Source: Hymenoscyphus infarciens
Taxonomy: Eukaryota > Ascomycota > Leotiomycetes > Helotiales > Helotiaceae
Assembly: GCA_001414345.1 (NCBI GenBank)
Contig: LLCB01000133.1
Span: 81,699 to 145,698, forward strand
DNA length: 64,000 nt
Reading direction: 5' to 3'
In this document: positions 47,380 to 58,342 of the stretch, piece by piece
Layout of the letters: every line of letters starts with the position of its first letter
Position numbering within the stretch: the stretch's first letter is position 1
The notes under the pieces: generated by a model
The model's input: the letters and a program-made list of their open reading frames with translations, nothing else
Databases searched by the model: none
Told to the model about the DNA's origin: nothing
Made by a program: the position numbers and the translations under genes

Positions 47380-47956
47380 CATTTAAAACTAGCTTTTGGG
47401 CTTTCGTTGCTCCGGAATATTGGGAAGAAAGTGGACGAAAAGACTTAGAAGAAAATTTACCGGGAGTTTGTTGGCCAGGATTTTGGGACATATCTCGCAA
47501 ACCCCGCTAGCTCGTTGTACAGTGGAGCGTGGAAAGGGTTTGGCATGCGCACTTTCTTATGGAGTGCGTGGCTGCATATACCTACTGTTGGGTTATACAG
47601 AGCTTTATTGGAATTTAAGTCCAATTTCGACATTGCTAAGATTTTTTGCATGCTGATGGGGTTTATAATGGTGCTGAACTTGTTTTACGTTTCCCTTTTT
47701 GGGCTGTTCTTGTGGTTTGAAACACCGCTTATTACCAAGAGGGGAAGGGAAGACTTGCTTTAAAGATCAGGAAGAATTGCAAAGGGGGGGGGGGGTGCGA
47801 AAAGATTTGGAAAAGGGAAAAGTATCAGCTAATCCGAGAAAGGAAGTAGAGAAGGTCATCAGGGAGCTGCTGAAGGATAGTTCAGACACCGAAGAAGAAA
47901 GTGAAGACAGGAACAGGACTATCATTGAACCTATCATCCAAAGTATATGTATTTAG
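47380..47956 (+). pseudogene. Possible decayed gene fragment, unrecognised
   Basis: Protein-like text occurs in successive frames of one strand. One frame reads WAFVAPEYWEESGRKDLEEN up to a stop near 47510. A second overlaps it (GTYLANPASSLYSGAWKGFG, then a hydrophobic span FCMLMGFIMVLNLFYVSLFGLF) and stops at 47763. A third carries an acidic helix (KEVEKVIRELLKDSSDTEEESED) to 47956. A G-run of about 12 at 47786-47797 sits within the third. This could be a small membrane protein gene with unseen introns or a frameshifted relic; I cannot tell which. Confidence 0.3.
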
Positions 47957-48355
47957 TTTCTTGGTCTTGTTAACTTGAAAGAACACTATTGAACCCCTTT
48001 CTGGCGACTTGAGCTGATAACTTGACCACTTAATGGCAGCGTGTACAAAATGTTCTGAGTAAGTCTACGGAGCATTCTGAAATAAAACCAAACATTAGCC
48101 GGGAAGAATAGCCTAGTCAACCGCTTGAGTCTTCCAATTTTCTCAGACCACATGTTGTTTCACCTGGTGTGGTCCTTTTTTAAATAAAAAAAGACGAAGT
48201 GAAGTGAGTTATCTAAAGCTTAACCTAAATGCTCCGCCAAAAATCAAGAGTGTCATTTAGCGGATCGTGAAAAAAATGCTCTCTTCTTGTTCATAATAGC
48301 AAAATATTTTGTTTTGCCCTCCCTTTGATAATGTCCGCAGCCTAAAAGGCAGTTA

Positions 48356-49470
48356 TTAGCCAGTCAAGATAAAGTAATTAATAGTATCACAAACCTCAGC
48401 AACCGCAAAAACAGTAGCATCCATATGTGTCGCCGGAGCCAAAGGCCAAGTTGAAGCATCAACAATACTCAATCCCTTGACCCCATTCACCAAAAGCTCC
48501 GGATCAACAACCCCACCCAACTCCAAAGGCATCATCGCGCAAGTTCCTAATGCATGCCTGTTACTCGGTATAGAATACTGTCTGATAGCCTTCACAATAT
48601 GGGCATCACTTGTTACTCCAGCTCTGAAAATAAGTTCAATGGGACTAAGCTTTGCATGCGTAGGTGTTAAGAACCACTTGCGGGTAAATTTTCCTATCGC
48701 GACGTCGATATCCATATCTTTTGGATTACAGAAGACTCTAGGGTCGATGATGGGGTCGGCGAAGTGATCGGTAAGGTTGAGGTGTACTGTTCATCTAGAG
48801 ACTGGCTTCTGAAGTACCATGTTGTTGATGGGATCGCCGTTGAAGAATACTTCTAGCATGGCTGAGGATCGATGCAAGGAGGAGTTTCGTTTGCGCTTCG
48901 TAGCCTTTGTGGAGCCTTGTTTCGTCTTCGGAGGGAATATAGACAGACGATTTTAAAGTAGCTAGCTTTGCTATGACGTTTTCATAATTTGGATCGATGG
49001 CCTCGAGTAGTAGGAATGCTACGCTGTTTCCGTATCCTATAGTCAATGGGCCTAGAAGTGTGAGAACCCCCGTTTAGTGATACAATTGATATCTAAGGGG
49101 ATCAATTTGCTTACCAGTTCGATTTTGCGAATATTGAGCTTCCACTTCTGCTGAAAATGTTGAGTTGGTAGACGCTGTTTGGGTGTTTGGTACCGTATTG
49201 TTCCCATCTACAAAAAATGTGAGCAAATACTGAAGTTTCACAACCATCACTTCTTTGGATACCCGAACAAATTGAAACCACCTACAAGCCTAAATCGATA
49301 TAGAAGCAGCATGATCCTGAAGAATCATCCCAACAACCCGGAAGATCATCCTTCACTTCCACCCCCGCACTCTCCAACAACTTATTCGACTCAACACCAC
49401 TCCTCTGCAGCGTAGGAGAAGTGCAAAGGTATTGAAACCCAAAAGTAGGAGAGGCAAAAGCAAGCACTCT
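48356..49470 (-). pseudogene. GMC oxidoreductase pseudogene (C-terminal two thirds, several lesions)
   Basis: Pieces of a glucose-methanol-choline oxidoreductase appear in order on the minus strand. About 49467-49282: LQRSGVESNKLLESAGVEVK then a disrupted DLPG...FQDH-like region. About 49200-49100: a piece ending EVEAQYSQNR followed by a good intron. 49050-48870: GPLTIGYGNSVAFLLLEAI ... EAQTKLLLASI. After a frameshift near 48860: MLEVFFNGDPINNMVLQKPVSR, an in-frame TGA at 48791-48793 where Gly is expected, then TVHLNLTD. Finally the intact C-terminal domain, with both active-site His positions (SNRHALGTCAMMP and PATHMDATVFAVAE), to the stop at 48356. The FAD-binding N-terminus is not found. 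AT-rich DNA begins on the upstream side soon after. Family is clear; the gene is dead by frameshift, stop and truncation. Confidence 0.82.
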
Positions 49471-50521
49471 CTCTGGAAGTGCAAGTACCTACCAAATAGA
49501 TTGCTCAGCCTTGTGAAAACTTATGAACGGTGGCCCTATCCCATGATCTCCGCTCCGTATGCACAAACCCAAGTGAAGCCCATAAATTGATAGTTGAGTG
49601 CGGTACAGGAGCAGTTTTGCAAGCCCTTGCCACTGGTGCCACACATGTACGGAGTAGGGATGCCCAGATTTGCTTTACGTAAAGCAATACGTATTGAAGT
49701 CAGGGCGTATTTTATAATATCGAGGTTAGTAGTATTATATAGGTATAATTTTTACTATTTTTAGTATATTTTAAGCATAATTCATAAAGCTTAGGAGGAT
49801 AATATTTTAGGCCTAGTTCTCGGATTTAATATATCGGGGTTTAGAATAACACGTGAGACTTCTGTCGCGTCTTATAAATATGCTCTCTACTCTCTACTTA
49901 CTAGCTCTAGATAATAATCTATAACATAGATAAGTAAATACTAGGTTAAGTAGCTTTTAAGCACCTTTATAGAGTAGAGATCTAGGTTTTGTCTTCTATA
50001 ATAGTTTAGAAGAGGAAGAAGAAGTTGAGAAGCGTGAGAAATTCTAACACGCTAGTAAGCGAGGGTTTCTTATTAGGCCTTAGCATTCTTAGCATAATAA
50101 TAAAGCGTATTAAAGTAAAAGGCGTTATTATGCTGGTTTACAATAATGAAGTCTGGCTTTACGCGATCGCTTCAAACAACTCCCCCAGAAAACCAGAGCA
50201 CATACAAAAAGAGAAAGCAAACACTGTCAAATAACAACATTCAACCACTTGGCGTAGGACCTCCCCCGGAATTTGCGCTTATGTAATACGTTTTTTTGAA
50301 TCACATTCGAGACGTTGTTTTGGGAGTTTCGAGCAATCAAGCAAAAGTGACCCTATGCTGTAGGTATAGGGTATCAAACCATCGTATTCATATTTCACAT
50401 TAGAACTCATGGCTCTATCGTACATACATACAATTTCCACCAAAAAACACAATCCCATTTGCTATTCATCCATCCGTAAAAAATCGCCCACCCCATAGAA
50501 TTTCAAACTCCACAGCTATCT
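49471..50521. other. AT-rich, RIP-like stretch with no gene
   Basis: 49690-50060 is strongly AT-rich with TA-dense words, like 37150-38940. 49500-49690 may hold further decayed upstream sequence of the GMC gene, but I cannot align it. 50220-50521 is the 3' region of the RhoGAP gene. Confidence 0.55.
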
Positions 50522-53356
50522 TCAATCATCCATCGGTTTATCCGTCAAAGTGACACCAAACTTCTCCCCAACACCGTCCTCATAATTACTACCTACACTG
50601 TCGCGCTTCCCCGCTTCGTGACTCTGGCTCATTCTTGCTAATGAGACGGGCTTGCGACCTCCAAATCTGCTTGCGACAGCCCCTACATGGCCTGATCGTC
50701 CCAAGCTATCACGCTTGCTGACCCCCGACTCTGGAGCACGTGGTAGACTATTGCGTTTCTCTACACCAACTTCCCCAAGTCCATCATCCATACCTGGCAT
50801 ATATGTTGCACTCGCAGGAGTGTCCCCGGATGACCCGTTGGTGACAGACTGAAGAGGTGCAGATTGAGGGCCATTTGATGGCTCAGAGTTCGTAATTGCC
50901 ATATCACCAGGCACCTCCAGACTTTGTCGAGCAGCCAAATGTTTGCTATCTCTTGGATTGGTTGGTGAAGTTTGAATGGGGAATCGAGTCTCTGGTCCTG
51001 CTGAGCTACGATCTCGGCGATGTCCTCGAGGAGATGGTGCCGGACTTGGATTTCGGCTTCGGGAACCCCCTCCAGCTGCTATAATAGCACGAGCGCGAGC
51101 TTCCATGTTGGCCTTTCGGTTGCTCTCATCGGAACTGACTGCGCGAGGACGGGTATCAACACTAATGGTATGGGATAGAGAAGAGGCCCGCTTCAATTCG
51201 CTGAAAATTGCTACCTTGTGAGCAAAGAGATCACGTATCAAACGGTAGGAGTATTTCTCCTCCATGGTCATCGAGGTTTCCGTCTTTGGGCGAAGAACAC
51301 ATGGCGCGAGAGCCGTTGCCAGCGAAGCAACATAAGTCTCATCAGCTGAAGTCAATTCGATGAGTCGGGTGAAGTGTGTCATGATAGCGTCAAGAGTTGC
51401 AATATTTGCAAGACGTAGCTGGCTTAGAGTATTTTGTAGTACTGAAATGCGAGCAGAATCAGATGATTCTGAAGCTGGAGTAGAATAGATCGTTTTCATA
51501 ATTTCGTAAACATGGGATGAGACCAGAGAATCTGCTAGATGTTAGTGAGGGAAGGTTTAGGCGGACAGCCATGTCAGCATACCTGGAAGCTCCAACAAAT
51601 ATAATTTCAGAACGCTAGCAATTATTGGAATCTCATAAGGTTCCAGGGCCTCAATAGTAAACGCCTTTCCGGTATTAAGTGCTTCTCGCACTCTGTGAGT
51701 CTGTGCCAAAGGCACCTCAACAAGCCACACGCTTCGTCGAGCTTCATCTCCTTCGAGGTCCGGATAGCGATTATCCAAGAAGGTAAGAATTGTTGTGATC
51801 AAAGCTGGCACACGCTTTCGATCGGCACGGGCTCGTGCTTCAAGGTCGACTCCAAAAGTCTGTTCATCTGCCGAATTATAGTAATTTTCATAAACTGTAA
51901 CTTTGGGGGCAAAACCACCTGTGCGGTAGTTTTCAAGGAGGTATCGGAGATCTCCTAAGGGTTGGACAGTCTCCTGGTAGAGCATCATATTATCGACGGT
52001 TGACTGCAAGCTTGGAATAACGTTGCTGATGGTGCCGGAGAAATCCAAGATGATGGTCTTCATGGCCTTTAGTCTATCCAATTCACACCTTTCTAGATAT
52101 TTGAGATGTTCCACAATAGCTTCCTCAAGTTGGCAGCGGTAGTGATCCAACTTCCGGACACCAGCCTTATACCTATCATCGGCTTCTGCAGCTTCTCTTC
52201 GAAGGCGATCGCCAGGGGTCTCGTTGGGATGTGCTGTATTGAGAGGATTCCATCCAGCAAGGTAATCGGTAACAGTGCCAACAATTGGGGAGTCGATGCT
52301 ATCGGCATTGGACGCTATCGAGAATGATCGGCCCAAAACCTGCTTCTTCTCAGGAACGCCAGCCCATTGAAATGCCTTGGGCTTCCATTGATAATTCATT
52401 TTCGAGCTGTTGGCGAAGATGTTGCCCACATTCCCAACAAGGCGGAGGAATCCATGTGTGATGAGATCCTGCCCAATGCGCTCGGCATGGCTCACACTCG
52501 TTGCTTGCATATGCTTCTGGAAGTACTCGACAATGTCAGCACCGGAAGTGGTATTGATATAGGTTCCGAGGATTGGAACTTTAGTCTCGCTCAGGGTGAC
52601 ACTTTGCAAGATGTGCCCTAGGATTTTCCGGACCTGTTCTGGTTGGTAGAGGTCGTCGGCAATTTCGAGCTGCTCTTCTTCCTCTTCCTCCTTGTCGTCC
52701 ACCTTGATTTCGGGTATCTTTGGTTTGGGGCTTGTTTCTGGGTCTTGGAAAGCCAGCTTGTTCTCCTCCTCAATGTCCTCCACTAATCGACATTTGTTGA
52801 AATAATGACTGCGCAATTTCTTGACAGCTTCCGCCTGCTTATCGTGAAGTTTTATCCGCGATTGAAGGTCCTCCTGGGAATTTGCGAGTCTCGATTCGTG
52901 GGCATCGCACCATCGCGAGAAGGGGTTCACGACCAAGTCCCGAATGCTCTGTGCAATCTTTTTGTGGTTTTTTGAAGCCTCTTCCATCTCTGTTCGTACA
53001 CCATCATATGCCTACAAAGGAAGTCAGCGTGGCTCTCTCCTCATTTCCCATAGGAAATATCAATCTCACCTTCCGGACACTGGCCCCATCATCGCGCGAG
53101 AAGCCACCGGTTATTCGATCTGTCGCAGGACCAATCTCGCCCAGGCGCATGCCGTACACGTCTTCGGCCTCTGCTCGCATTCGCGCGATTGTGAGCATCT
53201 GTTGATTCTCCGCGACACCTTGCTGGAGCTTGTCAAAGAGAACACCCAGCCCTGCAGGTAAAGGTTAGCAAAAACGAGGCTGCGAGAGTAGTCCCAGGCC
53301 ATTTTACCTCCGGCATAATCGCCAGACGACCAGAAAGAATCTGCAAAGCCAGGCAT
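50522..53356 (-). CDS. F-BAR / DEP / RhoGAP protein (Rgd2 / Rga8-like)
   Basis: Four exons: 53356-53308, 53251-53070, 53011-51583, 51531-50522, with introns of 56, 58 and 51 bases; 889 residues. The N-terminal F-BAR half begins MPGFADSFWSSGDYAGG and continues QQMLTIARMRAEAEDVYG. A poly-Glu linker is followed by a DEP domain at about 201-290 (TSGADIVEYFQKHM ... LVGNVGNIFANSS). The second F-BAR part lies at about 345-445, and the RhoGAP-like domain at about 460-680 (RVPALITTILTFLDNRYPDLEG ... YVASLATALAPCVLRP). A Ser/Pro/Arg-rich tail closes it. This order matches yeast Rgd2 and fission yeast Rga8, which act on Rho-family GTPases at the growing membrane. Oddity: the usual Arg-finger context of RhoGAPs (G-x-x-R-x-x-G) reads SVWLVEVP at about 504-511. 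Start at MPGFA; three more residues are possible upstream (53365). Confidence 0.92.
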
Positions 53357-53929
53357 GACGGGCAACGTGTTGTGTGACTAAGGAGAAGGGATGGTGTTGA
53401 TGATTTCTCGAGATCTCAGATCTCAGTCTCGGAGGGAAAAGGGGTGGATGCGGCTCGCAGGTTGGGGCGTTGTTGATGTTTGTTGAATTAACGAATGACT
53501 GTGGGAGGCTGCTTGCAGTTGTTTGCTTGCAGAAATGATTAGAGGAAGCGGTTTTGCTGATTCAGGAGCTGCTCCTTTCCGCGGTTACGAGAAATCGAAT
53601 TGCTGGCCAACGTTCAGCTGGGATTATTCGTCCAGGTCCAGTTCGCTTGCTCGCCTGCGCCACAAATCCAGCAGATTTTCCGTGTAGGTTCGTCAGGAGT
53701 TTCCCGTAGATGTGCCGTTGAGATGTATTGCAGGCTATGTGTTGAAGGGGTATTAAAACGATGTGGTGAGGTGGTTGGAGTTGAGGTTATTCACAAGCAC
53801 GAAAAGCAAATCTTTGGTGCTGGTGCTTAAGAACAATCACTTTTCCCCCGACTTCCCTGCTTTAATGCTTATGCCACAAATTTTCACTTCAGATCAATGT
53901 GACGCGTGCAGATCACTCAACCTGGTAGG

Positions 53930-54026
53930 GTACTATCCCCCCCCCTAATTACATTGTATGCGCACAGACATCTGCCACACTAAAACGACCGTGCGCGTAC
54001 AATGTAATTAGGGGGGGGGATAGTAC
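53930..54026. repeat. 97-bp hairpin with 36-base near-perfect arms
   Basis: Left arm 53930-53965 (GTACTATC, nine C, TAATTACATTG...) and right arm 53991-54026 are reverse complements, with one mismatch (T/C) by direct comparison. The loop is 25 bases. It is a solo palindromic element of MITE kind, or the product of an inverted duplication. No frame is present. Confidence 0.9.
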
Positions 54027-54047
54027 AAAGGCAGGAATTCAGAATTA

Positions 54048-54219
54048 AAAGCGGCAGTACCTAAACAAACACCTCTCGTTGTTCTAAGTTTCGAGTAATT
54101 TTTGGAGATTGCTCTAAAAGCTTAAAATAACCCCGAATGTTAATCCTGTGCGAGATGTGAGTTGTCGTGGAATACCAAAGTCAACTTAGACAACGAGAGC
54201 TACCTATTACTGCCGCTTT
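54048..54219. mobile_element. MITE, AAAGCGGCAGTA family, copy B (172 bp)
   Basis: Perfect 12-base inverted ends: AAAGCGGCAGTA at 54048-54059 and TACTGCCGCTTT at 54208-54219. Subterminal inverted words CCTCTCGTTGTTCTAAGT (left) and ACTTAGACAACGAGAG (right, sense shown on plus strand with one added base) mirror each other and match copies A and C. No coding frame. Confidence 0.82.
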
Positions 54220-54270
54220 ATCAGAGCGCCCAAAATAAATTTAGCGCACTTCCACGTGTTACGCTGTGCC

Positions 54271-54962
54271 TTAATCGTCAGGTCGGATCCACTAACCCAC
54301 CCGTCCACCTACTACTATCCCCACCCTAGGGGAGTTAGTCTTTATACTTAGTCTAACTTTTTAATTAGTCTAACTGAATCAATAGATAATACACGTATTA
54401 GAGTATTAAAACCTACTTTAAAGCTACTTATAAGCTATAGAAATTAGTATAGAAATAAAATAAATTCTAGCTAAATTCTAAGTATTTTCTTTTTACTAAA
54501 TAATAAAGAATATACTTAATCTTTTATATTAAATTCTTCTCTATTATACTCTATTTTCTTTTTAAATGTCTTATTATATATATCTAGAACTTTTAAAAGT
54601 AGTAAAAAGAATAGATAGAATATTAAAAAGAATTATAAATTTAGAAGTAATAGAAGAAGAATAGTAGATTATAGCGTATATAATATACTAGAGTAAGAAT
54701 CTTAAATTATATCTTTTTATTAAATATAATACTACGATTTACTAAATATATATACTTTTAGTATACTTAAATAGTTTTAAGTTATAATTCTCTTAGCTTT
54801 AAAGTATAATTAAGTATAAAAGGTGGTAGTAGAGGATATTAATTACTAGTGTCAGAAGAGAGTAAAAAGCCGATTTTCTAAAATGTCCGAGAGAGTCGCT
54901 AACAGCTACTATAAGTGGGATGGTGGTGGGTGGACGGGTGGGTTAGTGGATCCGACGATTAT
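54271..54962. mobile_element. 692-bp AT-rich TIR element
   Basis: The left end TAATCGTC, then (54285-54312) GGATCCACTAACCCACCC and GTCCACC, is mirrored at the right end (about 54925-54962: GGTGGACGGGTGGGTTAGTG, then GATCCGACGATTA). The inverted ends are about 40 bp, with a three-base insertion on the left. The 600-base interior is extremely AT-rich and lacks any frame, as after RIP. Third inverted-repeat element in a row in this intergenic region. Confidence 0.8.
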
Positions 54963-55061
54963 GGGATCCATCGCGTCGATGAGGTGCTTTGAAATGACCG
55001 ACCTTTCTTAACAACCTCCATCCTCCCATGTTTTTGGCGGAAAGTATATCTTCATTCTATC

Positions 55062-56693
55062 ATGGCTCCCCACACCGAAACGGTCCCATTGTTGCCAATT
55101 GATAGCCCGCTATCAGACAACAATTATTCTCGGACTTCTTTGGACACTGACCAGAACGGAGAGTTGCGGGTACAACCCAAACACTCAAAAGCCAGTAGAT
55201 TTATTTCAAGGATCTTGGGGCTATCTGTTCTCCTCAGTATAGTTCTTGCCTTAACTCCTCAAGTTATCTATGATAAGATATCGCGACATTTACAAACAGC
55301 CCCTCAATCAATAGAACAACGAGTCAACCGGATTCTGTCAGATACTCCACTCTTAGGTAACAGCCTCCTCCGAAACCCTTTCACACTCGATTCTGACATC
55401 ATCCAGATGGACACAATGACCTTGCCATTTTGATTCGTATTCTTTATGATAACCACATTTACGATGACAAATTTACTACCCCTTTCGAACAAGGTGGGAT
55501 ACCCCAGCACGTCGACCTACCTCGTTTAAAAGAAGGCAAAAATGGAGGGGCATTTTGGTCTGCATTCGTGCCATGTCCTTCTAATGGATCTGATTTTTCA
55601 GATGAGAATTATGCCGATAGTATGTTCATCTTTTATATGGTCATTTCTTTCCGCTTCTCAATTCATGTCGTTCCATCGTGACTATATTCTTAGATTTTGG
55701 CGTATCCCTTCTATATAATATCCTCATTCGCCTTGTTTTGAACTACGTCTACAAAACTAAACTCATATAGCCGTTGCATTTACTCTCACCCAGCTTGATC
55801 TTCTATCTCGTCTTCAGGCTGCATATCCAAACCATTTCTCTCTACCACCAAACAGTACCACAGCTCTTCCCGCATTCAAAGCAGGCCAACTCATTTCACC
55901 ACTCGCAATCGAAGGCCTCCATCAAATTGGAAATCGAATTTCCAACCTCCGTCTATTCCACTCATTGGGCGTCCGATATGCAACACTAACTCATAATTGC
56001 CACAACATATACGCAGATGCCGCTCTCCTTAATGGAGAGCATGGCGTCAAAGTCGCAAAACCAAAATGGGGTGGTGTCTCACCTGCCGGAAGAGAGTTGA
56101 TACATGAGATGAACCGAATTGGCATGATTGTAGACCTCGCACATACCAGCCAAGACACCCAGCGTGATGTGCTCGGAGGCTCTTCTGACTGGGAAGGTAG
56201 CGCTGCTCCTCCTATATATAGTCACTCTTCGGCCTATTCTATCTGTCCCCATCCGAGAAATGTCCCGGACGACATTCTTCAGTTAGTGAAGAAGAGGAAT
56301 AGTGTGGTTATGGTCAATTTTAGTCCCGCTTTCGTGTCTTGCACTGCAAACTCGTCGAATCCATCAGGACTCCCGGATTTTTACCCCGCAAATTCGACCT
56401 TGGAACATGTTGTTAGACATGTTAAGCATATCGGGGATTTGATTGGTTATGAACATGTTGGCTTTGGTAGTGATTTTGATGGGATACCGAGAACGCCGAA
56501 GGGACTTGATGATGTGAGTAAATTCCCGGACCTAGTAGCGGAACTTCTTCGTCAAGGTCTTAGTGATGAGCAAGCGAGAGGAGTCGTTGGTGGGAATGTT
56601 TTGCGTGTTTGGAATGATGTGGATGAGGTTGCTCAGAAGTTGCAAGCCAAGGGGGAGAAGCCACTGGAAGATAAACTACCAAGCTTGAGATAG
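55062..56693 (+). CDS. Membrane dipeptidase (renal dipeptidase family, peptidase M19)
   Basis: Three exons: 55062-55356, 55407-55619, 55771-56693, with introns of 50 and 151 bases; 476 residues. Residues 1-48 are cytosolic, 51-67 a membrane span ([17 protein letters not shown]), so a type II anchor or signal anchor. The catalytic domain has the zinc motif DGHNDLAI (His101, Asp103), the bridging Glu in [38 protein letters not shown], the [11 protein letters not shown]is and [11 protein letters not shown]19 enzymes hydrolyse dipeptides using two zinc ions; all the metal-binding motifs I look for are present. Potential N-glycosylation sites (NGSD, NSTT, NSTL) fit an external or vacuolar lumenal domain. 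The 151-base second intron is longer than usual here. Confidence 0.93.
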
Positions 56694-57079
56694 AGTTTAT
56701 CGACAACGGCGGATTGAACCTTTTTTAGTCGCCCTAGTTCACGAATCTCAATAGGATTTATGAGTTTGAATCCCTACGCTATCTTCGATTTTCAATTCAC
56801 CCAAAGGATTTTTTCACTTCCTAGCTCGAAACGCTGGCTCACTTCAAATTATGCATGCTTGATGACAGCGTCAAAGCTCGAGATAGGCCCTTGTGCATAT
56901 TCCGCGTCCTAAAATTACAAGGTCCAAGCTTGTCGCTTCGTCTATTCTTATTTCGACGCATGAATGGTCTCCAGCATTTCTTCGTTTGCTATTTCTTGGC
57001 GGTCAGTACGAGTTCATCGGATCCGACATTTTTCGAAAGGAACCCAGCCATTGTACGAAAAAGTCTAGTAAATTGAAAA

Positions 57080-57131
57080 ATCGAGAAGGCTTAGAGGATT
57101 CAATTTCTTGGTTATCCTAAGCCTTCTCGAT
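57080..57131. repeat. Short inverted repeat (18-20 base arms)
   Basis: ATCGAGAAGGCTTA followed by GAGGAT at 57080-57099, and ATCCTAAGCCTTCTCGAT at 57114-57131, are reverse complements apart from two extra bases in the left arm. The loop is 14 bases. It is a possible hairpin in transcripts of either strand; function unknown. Confidence 0.85.
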
Positions 57132-57180
57132 TGCTAGCTATGATTATCTCGCACTATAATACAAAGGGTGCCATAAAGCA

Positions 57181-57441
57181 ATGACCAAACGCCAAGCAAG
57201 TGCTTATTACATCGCTTGTGTATTCATATCGTTTTTCTTTCACTGTCTTCTCTGCAGTTGTACTGGTATCTCATGTCCGCAGAAATCTCACACGTATCTG
57301 AGTGGTCAAACATTTGTATTTTGTGGCGTAACTTTTACCGTTCCCAAACTCGGCGGGATTTGTGTGCAGATTTGCTTCGATGACCTGCGTCGCATAACGC
57401 TCAATCATTTTGTTCCAACTGTTCCTTTTCCTCTGATTTGA
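57181..57441 (+). CDS. Doubtful small Cys-containing secreted-type protein
   Basis: Frame of 86 residues. A hydrophobic segment near the N-terminus (AYYIACVFISFFFHCLLCSC, about 8-27) could serve as a signal peptide, followed by four further Cys. There is no family match, no intron and no other support. It starts 50 bases after the hairpin at 57080-57131. It may be a chance frame. Confidence 0.2.
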   Translation: MTKRQASAYYIACVFISFFFHCLLCSCTGISCPQKSHTYLSGQTFVFCGVTFTVPKLGGICVQICFDDLRRITLNHFVPTVPFPLI

Positions 57442-58342
57442 GTTCAATGGTGGTTGCTCATACAATTGCTGTCACGCCAAAGTCCCTTCGCACCCTCGTT
57501 CTTTTTATTTGGTTTTCCGGATACTTAAGATCGGGCTAGAGATAGAGGCTAACTTTGGATTTCACGAGAAAAAAGTTCTCGAATAGTTGAGATGTTCCCA
57601 GTTCCCATCCTGCTAAAAGTGGGTGAATCCCGCTCTCCGGTCTAGGAATTTCTGCTTGATTGCTGTTGCTTGCTTTTTTCCTTCCTTGTTTGCTCAGCCC
57701 TATCATTGTGCCCGATGGCTTGCATAATGCTACTTAACCGAGATTATCAGATGTACTTTGTACTACTGAGTATGAGTGTATGGAGTCCGTTGATATGAGT
57801 AGGCTCTATTGGTATCTTGGACCGGAACACCCGGAACCTTTTTTGTCTCATCATTTTGTTCTTTTATTTCTGTTGGAGTCCTTAAGTGCCTTGTCTTTCT
57901 TATCATGATGCCTTCTCACACTTGTTACACAGCCAAGATCACCGTCCCATGCTCACTGTAGCCAAGGTATAGCCAAGCTAGGTGGCAGAACGCCTCTATT
58001 TACAGGATCTAATCAGGTTCTAGAAGCTGAGAATCTAGAACCCACCAACTTGAAAGCACTCAGCCCTCTCAAGTGAGTTCACAGATTCCCAAGGGTTGGA
58101 AAACACATCTGATTCGCTCATTAGCTATTTAGCTGCCTTCCTTCTCGTCTAGATATGACAGCTATAAATATTACTCTGCATGCGGGCCGTCAAGGCTGGG
58201 ACTTGTGGAAATCCATGTCTGGTAGACCGCGACTCCCCTTTTTTGGGCACAAATACTCAACACGGTCCCCTGCAAGTTCTTTTTATTATCGTCGCTCGCT
58301 TATTGCACAGTTTGCAAAGTCCTTTGGGTCGAAACTCCAAAA

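Larger units (their letters stand above)
56694..58342. other. Intergenic stretch, mostly without features
   Basis: Apart from the hairpin at 57080-57131 and a doubtful 86-residue frame after it, nothing is recognised. 57440-58340 contains only short frames. The end is the likely leader of the Cys-rich protein gene at 58343. Confidence 0.5.
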
